DNA of 50,819 nt, taken from positions 1-50,819 of the forward strand of contig JACUUC010000022.1 of assembly GCA_014859445.1 (NCBI GenBank), written 5' to 3'. Both the position numbers and the translations under genes were made by a program. Positions 18,256 through 26,751 of this stretch are shown here, in pieces. The DNA comes from Bacterioplanes sp. (GTDB taxonomy: Bacteria > Pseudomonadota > Gammaproteobacteria > Pseudomonadales > Oceanobacteraceae). Every line of letters starts with the position of its first letter. Position 1 is the first letter of the stretch. The notes beneath the pieces were generated by a model. That model did no database searches and had not been told where the DNA came from. It was given only the letters and a program-made list of their open reading frames with translations.

Positions 18256-19236
18256 ATGACTCAGGCCTTGTCGCTGTACATGACACCACGGCGTATTAGC
18301 ACACTGCTGCTCAGCGTGGTGCTGTTGAGCGGCTGCGACAATGCCAAGGCTCCCAGTCACATTGATGTTGTCGCCGATTCTGGCGTCTACTCCATGCGTT
18401 TTTCCGACCGTGGGCAAGATGTCATGGTGGGCAGTGTGCATCATGGCGGCAGCTTATGGACGCTCGATCCGCCAGAACGACGCTTTGACTGGAATCATAG
18501 CCCAAGCGGCTACAGTAACATCCTCAACTCGGCCTTCTCTGGCGATGGGCAATTTGTCGCCACCACCGACAACCGTACCATTGTGCTATGGCATCGATCC
18601 ACCGGCGAAGCCGAATGGTTTTGGCACGCTCCTGGCGACATACAAGACATCGCTTTATCCAATGATGGCGGGCTTGCTCTGCTGGCATTACGCGATTACA
18701 CCGCTACTCTATTCGATATTAAAAATGGTGGCATCGTGCGCCGCCTTAGCCACGATGGCAGTGTTTATAGCGTGAGCTTGAGTGCCAATGGTCGCATCGC
18801 CGCTAGCGGCAGCGATGACCTCAGCGCACGGGTATGGGACGTAATTACCGGACAAGAATTACTCCGGCTCGATCACAGCAACCAAGTGCGCACCGTTCAA
18901 CTTTCTCCCGACGGGAGCCTATTATTTACCTCCGCCATGGGCAATCGTGGCAAAATATGGCGCGTTAGTGATGGCACCTTACTGCAAGAAATTGACTACA
19001 CCCGCGGTCATTACAGCGCCGCTCGCTTTAGCCCAAACAGCCAACAATTGTTAACAGGCAACAGTTCTGGGCAGATCAGCTTATGGAATGTCGCTGATGG
19101 TCAGCGTGTTCAGCAATGGCGTGCTAAATCGCGCAATCGTCTTGGTAGTCACAACGTACTGGTCGAAGACGTTCGGTTTCAAGGCAATTACTGGCAAGCC
19201 GCAGGAGCCAATGGTCTGGTCTATCGCCTCGATTAA
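18256..19236 (+). CDS. WD40-repeat lipoprotein
   Basis: Lipoprotein of 326 residues. The N-terminus has a signal peptide with a lipobox ending LLSGC, Cys27, followed by Asp28, an inner-membrane retention residue in enterobacteria. The rest is a beta-propeller built of WD40-like repeats about 40 residues long, the clearest being YSVSLSANGRIAASGSDDLSARVWDV and the following VRTVQLSPDGSLLFTSA and FSPNSQQLLTGNSSGQISLWNV. There is no attached catalytic domain. It starts five bases after rsd and is probably co-transcribed. A scaffold role in the envelope is a reasonable guess; the partner is unknown. Confidence 0.82.
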   Translation: MTQALSLYMTPRRISTLLLSVVLLSGCDNAKAPSHIDVVADSGVYSMRFSDRGQDVMVGSVHHGGSLWTLDPPERRFDWNHSPSGYSNILNSAFSGDGQFVATTDNRTIVLWHRSTGEAEWFWHAPGDIQDIALSNDGGLALLALRDYTATLFDIKNGGIVRRLSHDGSVYSVSLSANGRIAASGSDDLSARVWDVITGQELLRLDHSNQVRTVQLSPDGSLLFTSAMGNRGKIWRVSDGTLLQEIDYTRGHYSAARFSPNSQQLLTGNSSGQISLWNVADGQRVQQWRAKSRNRLGSHNVLVEDVRFQGNYWQAAGANGLVYRLD

Positions 19237-19246
19237 CTGCGTGCTG

Positions 19247-19675
19247 TTATTCGAACTGTTCAATTTGCTGGGTTCGTTCATTCATAAGCTGCTGCACATT
19301 CTGTGCATCCTGCAACAAGGTTTTCACTTGTTCAGGCTGAATCGTTAAGGGTGATGGTAGCCCCAAACCGACGCTCGGTTGTTTGATAGTATCAGGCGAG
19401 GTTGCCTTAGGAGCCACAACGGGCTGTAAGATATTCGCCGCCGTATCCACCTCAATCGGGTGCAATTTAACCCCTTCTGGTGGCTCATCACCCATGTGCC
19501 AACGCCCCTGCTCATCCTGCCACTTATAAAAAATCTGCTGCGTTTTTGCGTTCGAAATGACATCGCGCATCGGACTCTGAACAACGCCCCCCGTTGGCAA
19601 AGAACTACGCCAAATAAAAGGGATGCTACTCAAAATAAGCAATACCAGCAGCATGATTACGATTTTGATTTTCAT
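19247..19675 (-). CDS. DUF4124 domain protein, membrane-anchored
   Basis: Hypothetical protein of 142 residues. It has an N-terminal membrane anchor or signal (about residues 4-22), a DUF4124-type segment near 48-70 (IFYKWQDEQGRWHMGDEPPEG) and a C-terminal helical stretch rich in Gln that could form a coiled coil. DUF4124 proteins are periplasmic, small and of unknown role. It converges with the WD40 gene, leaving 10 bases between stops. Confidence 0.72.
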   Translation of the reverse strand: MKIKIVIMLLVLLILSSIPFIWRSSLPTGGVVQSPMRDVISNAKTQQIFYKWQDEQGRWHMGDEPPEGVKLHPIEVDTAANILQPVVAPKATSPDTIKQPSVGLGLPSPLTIQPEQVKTLLQDAQNVQQLMNERTQQIEQFE

Positions 19676-19739
19676 AGAAATTCATTCTTGCTAATGTCAG
19701 AAATACGCCATTTATACCAGCTTATGCTTTAATGAGTAC

Positions 19740-20552
19740 ATGGGATTTTTTTGTAGGGATTGGACCGTGATCAAAACACCGAAAACCGCCAGCTTTCAAC
19801 CCAACGTCCGCGTTGTCGGGTTTACAGCGCCGGTACGTATCATGGTGGCCAATGCCAAGGGGGGCTGCGGCAAAACCACAGTTGCCACGAATATTGCCAG
19901 TTACTTAGCCCGACAACATCACAAAACCGCCTTACTCGACTTTGATCCGCAAGGTTCGGCCATTGATTGGCTACAAGCTCGCGGTAATCACCTGCCGCCG
20001 ATCGAAGGCGTGGCGGGCTATCAAAAGCACAGCCCCGTACTCACCACCCGTACATGGACACTGCGCGTTGAGGCAAACACGAACTACATTGTGATGGATA
20101 CACCCGCCGGGCTGGCTGGTAACGAGCTGTCCGACATGATTCACCAAGCCGATATGCTGGTGATACCCGTCATTCCCTCTGCCATTGATATTCGCGCGGC
20201 CACGGGTTTCATTCGCGATGTATTGCTATCACGATCCTACCGCATCAAACCCAAACCCATTGCGGTAGTGGCCAACCGTGTGCGTAAAAACACGCTCATT
20301 TACGGCAAGCTCGAACGCTTTCTAAAAAGCCTGAACATTCCTTTCATTACCGCACTGCGTGACACGCAATTTTATGTCCGCGCCAGTGAACATGGCTTTG
20401 GCTTAGTCGACTTTGACCAGTACGACCACAAAGACAAAAAAGAATGGAAACCACTCACCGATTGGATTGATGGCATCAGTGAAGACGTGTTACAGCAACG
20501 CCCAACAACCGCGATCGAACCATCATCCGCCATCAGCCGTCAGGCGCAATAA
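19740..20552 (+). CDS. ParA/MinD-family ATPase, orphan
   Basis: Cytosolic P-loop ATPase of up to 270 residues with the deviant Walker A motif KGGCGKTT, the A-prime motif LLDFDPQGSAIDWL and Walker B VMDTPAGL. The family positions DNA or protein cargo. There is no parB or minCE beside it, so it is not a chromosome-partition or division operon; cargo is unknown. The start is uncertain: ATG at 19740 lacks a clear ribosome-binding site, GTG at 19767 has GGGA nearby. The last 30 bases overlap the convergent TIGR02444 gene. Confidence 0.85.
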   Translation: MGFFCRDWTVIKTPKTASFQPNVRVVGFTAPVRIMVANAKGGCGKTTVATNIASYLARQHHKTALLDFDPQGSAIDWLQARGNHLPPIEGVAGYQKHSPVLTTRTWTLRVEANTNYIVMDTPAGLAGNELSDMIHQADMLVIPVIPSAIDIRAATGFIRDVLLSRSYRIKPKPIAVVANRVRKNTLIYGKLERFLKSLNIPFITALRDTQFYVRASEHGFGLVDFDQYDHKDKKEWKPLTDWIDGISEDVLQQRPTTAIEPSSAISRQAQ

Positions 20553-21035
20553 CTGTTGCCACAGCGCTTCCGCCTCCAACGCAACTCGGCCAAGAGACCA
20601 AGGACAACACGCCAGACCCAAGCTAACGTCCGTGAGTGACGTCGTCTCATCACCGGTCGTGCCACTCAGTCCTTGCCACAATAACGCCATGCCGTACTGC
20701 TCTGCTTCGAGCTCACGCGCCAATGCCTGCTGCCGCTCTGGGGTATCCTTCGTCAGCGCCATCCGCTCAGCGCGAGCGGGCAAAATTCTTTCCTGTCGCC
20801 ATTGTGCATACGCCTTTCCCGCCAAGCTGTCGGCAAACCCTTCTGGCCAGTCTCGCTGCTGTCGATAAAGCCAAAGCGCGGTTAATACAACCAGCACATC
20901 GGCTTCGTACTGCTGTTGCAGTGCCAACAAGGTCGGCGCCACATTGGGCTTGGCATAGACCGACAAAGACCAAGTCCATAAGGGATTGATCAGCGATTTT
21001 TTCTTACTGCGTTCTGTGTCACACTGCGCCGCCAT
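20523..21035 (-). CDS. TIGR02444 family protein
   Basis: Hypothetical protein of 170 residues, recognised by the N-terminal block LWTWSLSVYAKPNVAPTLL followed by YEADVLVVLTALWL, which is typical of TIGR02444 (function unknown). In pseudomonads a gene of this family lies beside an ABC-F ATPase, as here. The ATG at 21035 has AGGG eight bases upstream; the frame to 21137 would run into the ABC-F gene and is rejected. It is divergent from yheS with 27 bases between starts, and its 3' end overlaps the ParA-like gene. Confidence 0.78.
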   Translation of the reverse strand: MAAQCDTERSKKKSLINPLWTWSLSVYAKPNVAPTLLALQQQYEADVLVVLTALWLYRQQRDWPEGFADSLAGKAYAQWRQERILPARAERMALTKDTPERQQALARELEAEQYGMALLWQGLSGTTGDETTSLTDVSLGLACCPWSLGRVALEAEALWQQLLRLTADGG

Positions 21036-21062
21036 AATCATTACCCTATATGAATTGCCCCT

Positions 21063-22958
21063 ATGATCGAATTTAATCAGGTTTCCATGCAACGCGGAAC
21101 GCAAACTCTGCTCGAACAAGCCAGTTTGCGTATCCATGATGGCCAGAAAATGGCCCTGATTGGCCCGAATGGGGCAGGAAAATCGAGTTTATTTGCCTTA
21201 CTCAATGGCGAACTGACCGTTGATCAAGGCGATTTGTACATACCGCCCAAATGGCGCATCGCGCACATGCGCCAAGAAGTCGAAGCCAGCGACCGCAGCG
21301 CCCTCGATTACGCCATGGATGGCGATGTGCTCTACCGAACCATCGAGCACAACATAGCCCACGCCACCGACGATAACGATTTGGCACACTGGCTCGATCA
21401 AATGGATCAACATCAAGGCTACAGCGTACCGGTCAAAGCCGAACAATTATTGCATGGCTTAGGTTTCAGCCAAGAGGAATTATCCCGCCCAGTGAAAAGC
21501 TTTTCTGGCGGCTGGCGTATTCGCCTTAACTTGGCACAAGCCTTGATGATGCCCTCCGATTTACTGCTGCTCGATGAGCCAACCAACCACTTAGACCTAG
21601 AAGCCACCTTGTGGTTAGAGCAGTGGCTAAAAAATTACCCCGGCACCTTACTCTTCATTTCACATGACCGAGACTTTATCGACGGAGTGGCCGACCACAT
21701 TGTGCATTTGCACCAACAAAGCCTGACGCTGTATCCCGGCAACTACAGTGCATACGAACGCATTCGAGCAGAAAAACTGGCACAGCAACAAACCGTCTAC
21801 GAAAAACAACAAGAACGCGTGGCCGAAATTGAAAAATTTGTCGCCCGCTTTCGCGCTAAAGCCTCAAAAGCCAAACAAGCACAGAGCCGATTAAAAGAAC
21901 TGCAACGCATGGAATTGATCGCGCCCGCGCACGTCGACTCCCCGTTTCGATTTACCTTTCCCTGCCACGAAAAAATGTCGACTCCGTTATTGGCCATTGA
22001 TCATGCCGATCTGGGTTATGGCGATAAAACCCTATTGCCCAACGTCAAACTCAGCATCGTGCCCGGCCATCGCGTCGGCCTACTCGGCCCCAATGGTGCG
22101 GGTAAATCCACACTACTGAAAACACTGTGTGGCGAAATCGACATGCTGGCTGGGGAACGCGCCGAAGGCGAACATCTGCGTATTGGCTACTACGCGCAAC
22201 ATCAACTGGAATCCCTCGACGTGCACGCCTCCGGTGCATTGATCTTACAACGCCTGCGCCCCAAAGCCAGTGATCAGGAAATTCGGAATTTCCTCGGCGG
22301 TTTTGGTTTTCATGGCGACAAAGCACTCGAAGTCATCGAGCCCTTTTCCGGTGGCGAAAAAGCACGCATGGCACTGGCCTGTGTGGCGTGGATGAAACCC
22401 AACCTGCTGATTTTGGATGAGCCCACCAACCACCTCGACATCGAAATGCGCGAAGCCTTAACGCTGGCGTTACAGAACTTTCCCGGCGCCATTCTGGTGG
22501 TGAGTCACGATCGCCACTTGTTAAAAGCCACCGTCGATGAATACTGGCTGGTCGATCACGGTCACATTCAAGAGTTTGACGGCGACCTCGACGACTACCA
22601 CCACTACTTGCAACAACGCGAACAAAACGGGGCAACACCGATCACCGCTCAAGCCAGCGCGAGCGACTCAAAGCCCGCCCCCGTCGTTGATCGCAAAGAA
22701 CAAAAGCGCCTAGACGCCGAAAAGCGGCAACGCCTCGCGCCACTGCGCAAACAACAACAGCAAGCCGAAAAGCAGATGGAAATCCTGCAACAACAACTCA
22801 GTACGATAGAAGAAACCCTATCCGATAGCAGCCTCTATGACAGCGAACGCAAAGCCGAACTGAACGAGTTATTACAGAAACAAGGCAAACTCAAAGCCGA
22901 ACTCGACGACGTTGAAATGGTGTGGATGGAACTCACCGAGCAATTGGAAGCCGACTGA
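21063..22958 (+). CDS. yheS: ABC-F ATPase YheS
   Basis: Ribosome-associated ABC-F protein of 631 residues with two ATPase domains in one chain and no membrane segment. Walker A motifs are GPNGAGKSS and GPNGAGKST, signatures SFSGGWRIRLNLAQAL and PFSGGEKARMAL, and both halves have LLLDEPTNHLD or LILDEPTNHLD. The linker (RFRAKASKAKQAQSRLKELQRMELIAPAHVDSPF) and the charged C-terminal coiled coil match YheS rather than Uup or EttA. It probably acts on translation by binding the ribosomal E site. Confidence 0.93.
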   Translation: MIEFNQVSMQRGTQTLLEQASLRIHDGQKMALIGPNGAGKSSLFALLNGELTVDQGDLYIPPKWRIAHMRQEVEASDRSALDYAMDGDVLYRTIEHNIAHATDDNDLAHWLDQMDQHQGYSVPVKAEQLLHGLGFSQEELSRPVKSFSGGWRIRLNLAQALMMPSDLLLLDEPTNHLDLEATLWLEQWLKNYPGTLLFISHDRDFIDGVADHIVHLHQQSLTLYPGNYSAYERIRAEKLAQQQTVYEKQQERVAEIEKFVARFRAKASKAKQAQSRLKELQRMELIAPAHVDSPFRFTFPCHEKMSTPLLAIDHADLGYGDKTLLPNVKLSIVPGHRVGLLGPNGAGKSTLLKTLCGEIDMLAGERAEGEHLRIGYYAQHQLESLDVHASGALILQRLRPKASDQEIRNFLGGFGFHGDKALEVIEPFSGGEKARMALACVAWMKPNLLILDEPTNHLDIEMREALTLALQNFPGAILVVSHDRHLLKATVDEYWLVDHGHIQEFDGDLDDYHHYLQQREQNGATPITAQASASDSKPAPVVDRKEQKRLDAEKRQRLAPLRKQQQQAEKQMEILQQQLSTIEETLSDSSLYDSERKAELNELLQKQGKLKAELDDVEMVWMELTEQLEAD

Positions 22959-23062
22959 TTGTTGCAGTATTCGGCCTTACCTTGGCCGCCTTGTACATAA
23001 ACAGCCATACCAAGCTGTGCTATGGTTTCGAGCGAATACAATAACAAAAAGAGACACTCACC

Positions 23063-24271
23063 ATGCACCGCATTCCCACGCGTCACGGCGCCGATCGGTC
23101 GCGCGCGCAACACGCCGCCGCGCCGTTGCTTTGGCTTATTCAAGACCGAAAGTCAGCCGCAGCCAATGAATACGACTGGCAACAACTGGGGCAGGCGCTC
23201 AATCTAGGCGACCCACTGGCTGATGCGGTAGCCCTATGGATTCAGCAGCAACCGAGCAAAACCGGCTGGAACACCTTCGAGCAAGGGCTGACTCAGGGTG
23301 CCGATGCGGTTGCCGGCATTCCTGCCTTATTTGCCTTCTTTAAGCACTGCGAAACGACGCCGACGTGGCTCGACCATAGTGCGCTGAAACGGGCGAGTGA
23401 CGTGTGCGCACGTTCAGGAAAAACCGGTATGCGTGTACTGCGCGATTTTGGCCTGATGGCGGGCTACCAAGCCAGCGCCATCAACCAGACCTTGGTAAAA
23501 ACCGGCGCACTCAACAAAGGCGCGCAACGACGAGTGGCCGAAACTACGCAATGGTGGATGTCGTGCATCGCACCCTACGGCATGGCAGCGCAACAACCCG
23601 GCTATCGCACCACGTTAAAAGTACGAGTCATTCATGCGCTGGTCCGCAACGGCTTAGAACAACGTCCCAATTGGGATGCGGCTTACCTTGGGCGACCGAT
23701 TAATCAAGTCGACATGCAAGTGACCTACTTGGCGTTTTCCGTCATGTTTTTACTCGGACAACGTTTACTGGGCGTACCGGTATCCAAACAAGAAGGCAAG
23801 GACGTCATGCATCTGTGGCGCTACATTGGCTGGTTAATGGGCGTAGACGAACGGCTGTTAGCGGATTCCGAACAAGAAGGTCGTATTGCTCTTTATCGTA
23901 ATTTACTGAGCCAGCCAATGGCCGATGACAGCTCACGCCAATTGGCGCAAGCACTGATGAACGAACCCTTACAACGACACTATCCGAGCGCTCAATGGCT
24001 GCGCTCGCATTGGGATAAATACGTACACCTCAGCATTATACGATTTTTTATTGGCCGCCATGGTAAGCGCGAACTGGGACTTCCAAGCCATACACTGCCT
24101 TGGTATCCGCTGCTGTTTACGCCCTGCAACTACCTTGCGCAAAGTACCATTCGTTGTTTGCCGGGCGGCAAAAAATGGCTCACAAAACGAGGGCGTCATG
24201 CCCAAGAAGGCATGCTACGAATTTTGTTTGGCGAGCAAACGCCGGAGATTATTGAAATGAAAGACTGTTAG
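23063..24271 (+). CDS. MpaB/Lcp-type oxygenase family protein (DUF2236-like)
   Basis: Cytosolic helical protein of 402 residues. The central segment RRVAETTQWW followed by LKVRVIHALVRNGL (His191) and the later W-R-Y-I-G-W-L-M-G-V-D segment resemble the latex-clearing-protein/MpaB superfamily, in which a histidine after the R-x-x-H-A pattern binds heme b. No signal peptide is evident, unlike secreted rubber oxygenases. The substrate is unknown, and neighbouring genes give no hint. It stands alone with its own AAAGAGA-type ribosome-binding site. The family is likely, the enzyme activity inferred. Confidence 0.7.
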   Translation: MHRIPTRHGADRSRAQHAAAPLLWLIQDRKSAAANEYDWQQLGQALNLGDPLADAVALWIQQQPSKTGWNTFEQGLTQGADAVAGIPALFAFFKHCETTPTWLDHSALKRASDVCARSGKTGMRVLRDFGLMAGYQASAINQTLVKTGALNKGAQRRVAETTQWWMSCIAPYGMAAQQPGYRTTLKVRVIHALVRNGLEQRPNWDAAYLGRPINQVDMQVTYLAFSVMFLLGQRLLGVPVSKQEGKDVMHLWRYIGWLMGVDERLLADSEQEGRIALYRNLLSQPMADDSSRQLAQALMNEPLQRHYPSAQWLRSHWDKYVHLSIIRFFIGRHGKRELGLPSHTLPWYPLLFTPCNYLAQSTIRCLPGGKKWLTKRGRHAQEGMLRILFGEQTPEIIEMKDC

Positions 24272-24343
24272 GATGGTTCCGAACAGACACTCAGGCACGC
24301 GTTTCAGCAAACTCACCAGTGCTAGGCATATGATTTAAGAGAG

Positions 24344-24643
24344 TCAGCGCCGCCAGAACTCCACACCCTCTCGCTGAATATGATCCACCAGCGCCGGATT
24401 ATCAATATCCTGAAAAGCAGATAAATCGACCTGATACGGCAGCAATAAATCGTCAATGTCCAGCAGCAGGCGGTTGATATCCTGCAGGTGTAAATCACCT
24501 TCAAGGGTCAGATCAATATCCGATCCGGGACGGTAAGTTCCCATGGCGCGGGAGCCGTATAGCACAGCCCGCTGCACATTGGGATGCGCCGCGAATGTGG
24601 CGCGCAACAACGCAATGTCGCGTTCGCTTAACCCCCAATTCAT
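24344..24643 (-). CDS. MNT-type minimal nucleotidyltransferase (antitoxin-like)
   Basis: Small nucleotidyltransferase-fold protein of 99 residues. It carries the motif GSRAMGTYRPGSDIDL, with the two metal-binding Asp of the GS-x10-DxD pattern, and a third acidic position (VDLSAF) further on. It follows the HEPN gene with a 4-base ATGA overlap. In type VII toxin-antitoxin systems such MNT proteins neutralise HEPN toxins, in characterised cases by AMPylating them. It matches the HI0073 family. That this pair is a working toxin-antitoxin is inferred. Confidence 0.85.
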   Translation of the reverse strand: MNWGLSERDIALLRATFAAHPNVQRAVLYGSRAMGTYRPGSDIDLTLEGDLHLQDINRLLLDIDDLLLPYQVDLSAFQDIDNPALVDHIQREGVEFWRR

Positions 24644-25056
24644 TCCTGCTCCTGCAGCGCCTGCATTTTATCGGCCAGTGCCATAAACTGCGGCTGATAT
24701 TGCTGCGTAATGGCGTTGGCAATGGCGTCAGCGGTGGCCTGATTATAGGTGTGCGATGTACGGTTACGGCTGGCAATCATATCCATCCACACCGCGCCTT
24801 CGCTAATCAAGCCCAGCTCAAAGGCCTTACGGGTGGCATCGCGGGAGCCATAAATATTTTGCTGTCCACGATGGGTCAAAAAATCTTTCAGGCAGTTCCA
24901 GGCCAGTTCATGCGTGTATTCAAACGCCTGAATCAGCCCTTGTTTTTCTAAGTCCGATAATGACCGTTGTGCGGCCAACTCCGTGGCCGCAGTGAGTTGA
25001 GCCAATGCTTTTCGATAATTCGCAAAACGTTGTTGCCAACGAATGTCCTGACTCAT
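24640..25056 (-). CDS. HEPN-type HI0074-family protein (toxin-like)
   Basis: All-helical protein of 138 residues of the nucleotidyltransferase substrate-binding family (HI0074). The HEPN signature R-x4-H-x-Y is intact as RNRTSHTY near residues 97-104, so the RNase-type active site of HEPN toxins may be functional. It is the first gene of the pair, with an AAGGAGA ribosome-binding site. The toxin-first order with overlapping MNT gene is typical. The PA4642-like gene lies 24 bases upstream on the same strand and could be co-transcribed. Confidence 0.85.
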   Translation of the reverse strand: MSQDIRWQQRFANYRKALAQLTAATELAAQRSLSDLEKQGLIQAFEYTHELAWNCLKDFLTHRGQQNIYGSRDATRKAFELGLISEGAVWMDMIASRNRTSHTYNQATADAIANAITQQYQPQFMALADKMQALQEQE

Positions 25057-25080
25057 GCCATTCTCCTTCGTACTTAGCTC

Positions 25081-25374
25081 TCACTCCGCGCCAGCGGCTG
25101 TTAACGTACCGGCATAGTCAGCGCCATTGGCGTGGCTGCTGATGGTTTGCAGTATGGTGGCACCATCGACGTGCTTGGCATTGACGTTATGACCTTCGGC
25201 CACGAACAAGGTGATGTAGTCGGCAAACACGTCCGGCACCATGTGGCGATAGGCGCGAATGGCCGCGATGTAATCCGGGTCGCTGCCGTCGTAGCTGTTG
25301 GCGTGTAAAAACTCACGCAGCATGTCTTCGGTCCAGTCACCACCAAATACTTTTTCTTTGTCTTTCTTTTGCAT
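25081..25374 (-). CDS. PA4642-like conserved hypothetical protein
   Basis: Protein of 97 residues without signal peptide or membrane segment. The pattern (a basic N-terminus, then a DGSDPDYIAAIRAYR segment, then an ankyrin-like stretch EGHNVNAKHVDGATILQTI) resembles the small conserved PA4642 family. The function is unknown. GAGG lies six bases upstream of the ATG. It stands between trmB and the HEPN/MNT pair, all in the same direction. Confidence 0.6.
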   Translation of the reverse strand: MQKKDKEKVFGGDWTEDMLREFLHANSYDGSDPDYIAAIRAYRHMVPDVFADYITLFVAEGHNVNAKHVDGATILQTISSHANGADYAGTLTAAGAE

Positions 25375-25445
25375 AATTACCTCAATGTCGTGTTCTGTAT
25401 CACTCGATCGTGTTGTGTTCTATTCATGGGTTTTGGTAACGAATT

Positions 25446-26201
25446 TTAGTGGGTTTTCTTAAACATCAAATCCCACACACCGTGACCCAAACGCTCGCCT
25501 CGATTTTCAAATTTGGTCAGCGGGCGATGCGCGGGGCGAGGCACACACTGCCCCGTACCGGCTATGTTCTCATAGCCTTCAGCGACATCCATCACCTCCA
25601 GCATGTGCTCTTTGTATTGTTCCCAGTCGGTCGCCATGTGGAACACGCCGCCCACTTTTAAAATACGGCGCAGGGTTTGCGCAAATTCGGGCTGCACAAT
25701 ACGACGCTTATGGTGTTTTTTCTTGTGCCACGGGTCGGGGAAAAACAGCTGCACGGTATCAATGCTGTTATCAGGAATCCGTTTCAGTACCTCGATGGCA
25801 TCGTCTTTAAAGGTGCGTAAGTTGGTCACACCGGCGTCTTCTGCCATGCTCAATAACGACCCCACACCCGGCAAGTGAACCTCAACACCAATAAAGTCTT
25901 TATCCGGTGCGGCGTGTGCCATTTGTACAAGGGATTGGCCCATACCGTAACCAATCTCAAACACCACGTGTGCGTCGCGGCCAAAAATACGGGGTAAATC
26001 TAGCGCTTCGTCGCTCAGCTCTAATCCCATGTGCGGCCATTGGCGATCCAAACCACCCTGCTGACCTTTGGTGAGTCGTCCGGCACGAATCACAAAGCTT
26101 TTAATACCGCGACGGTAAGGCGATTGCGTTTCGCTGTTAGTCACTTCCGTCTCGGTCGTCGTGTGTTCAGTGGTTGTTTGTTCTGCCACGTTACGTCTCA
26201 C
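25446..26201 (-). CDS. trmB: tRNA (guanine-N7-)-methyltransferase
   Basis: S-adenosylmethionine-dependent enzyme that makes m7G46 in tRNA; 251 residues. The family blocks are [12 protein letters not shown] (cofactor loop), [39 protein letters not shown] and the C-terminal [19 protein letters not shown]. The N-terminus is Thr/Glu-rich and variable. There is no ATG; the start is GTG at 26201 or the in-frame GTG at 26189, which has a GAG-containing stretch at a suitable distance. It lies seven bases after the DUF423 gene. Confidence 0.93.
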   Translation of the reverse strand: MRRNVAEQTTTEHTTTETEVTNSETQSPYRRGIKSFVIRAGRLTKGQQGGLDRQWPHMGLELSDEALDLPRIFGRDAHVVFEIGYGMGQSLVQMAHAAPDKDFIGVEVHLPGVGSLLSMAEDAGVTNLRTFKDDAIEVLKRIPDNSIDTVQLFFPDPWHKKKHHKRRIVQPEFAQTLRRILKVGGVFHMATDWEQYKEHMLEVMDVAEGYENIAGTGQCVPRPAHRPLTKFENRGERLGHGVWDLMFKKTH

Positions 26202-26208
26202 TCAAAAA

Positions 26209-26616
26209 TTAAAGATGGGTTAATCGCTTGCCTGCCATCAGCAAACACGTCCAGCCAACGAGCCAGCTGACACCACCAACGGGGGTAATCATGCCCAGCA
26301 TACGCAATTCCGTGATGGCCATGCTGTACAGACTGCCACTAAACAGCACAACGCCCAGTAACATGCACACGGCAGCACGCTGCAACCAACGCTGAGCGTC
26401 GGGGGCCGGTGCCACCAGCATCAGGATACTGACCAACAGCAACGCCAATGCATGCACAAAATGATACTGCACGCCCGTTTGATACACAGCCAGCATCGGC
26501 TCAGACAAATACGGCTTCAAACCGTGCGCACCAAACGCACCGATAGCAACCGCCAGTCCACTTAACACCGCAGCAACCATTAACCAGTGTCCTGCTAAGC
26601 AACGCGCAGCCAACAT
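26209..26616 (-). CDS. DUF423 (YgdD-like) membrane protein
   Basis: Inner-membrane protein of 135 residues with four predicted helices. The DUF423 hallmarks are GAFGAHGLKPYL after helix 1, YQTGVQYHFVHALALL in helix 2, and LFSGSLYSM with ITPVGGVSWLVGW at the end. The family has no established function. AGGGA lies seven bases before the ATG. It is the first gene of a leftward run with trmB. Confidence 0.88.
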   Translation of the reverse strand: MLAARCLAGHWLMVAAVLSGLAVAIGAFGAHGLKPYLSEPMLAVYQTGVQYHFVHALALLLVSILMLVAPAPDAQRWLQRAAVCMLLGVVLFSGSLYSMAITELRMLGMITPVGGVSWLVGWTCLLMAGKRLTHL

Positions 26617-26700
26617 GCGGAGTCCCTCAAAAAGCGCGATTATAGCAGCCTATGTGCCGGAAATGGCGAGTTTTAGCACAGTCTGTTGTGGCGCAACGGG

Positions 26701-26728
26701 TTCACTTCATCGTTTGGGCTGCTATCAT
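26701..26728 (+). promoter_or_regulatory. Possible ubiD promoter
   Basis: TTCACT (26701-26706) and TATCAT (26723-26728) are 16 bases apart, upstream of the GTG start at 26752. Four of six and five of six bases match the sigma-70 consensus. The call is tentative. Confidence 0.35.
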
Positions 26729-26751
26729 GGGTCACCCAGAGGAGAATGCCT

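Noticed and set aside
24344-25374. HEPN/MNT pair as part of an integrated mobile island
   Set aside because: No integrase, transposase, flanking repeat or tRNA target is seen, and the surrounding genes are ordinary conserved ones.
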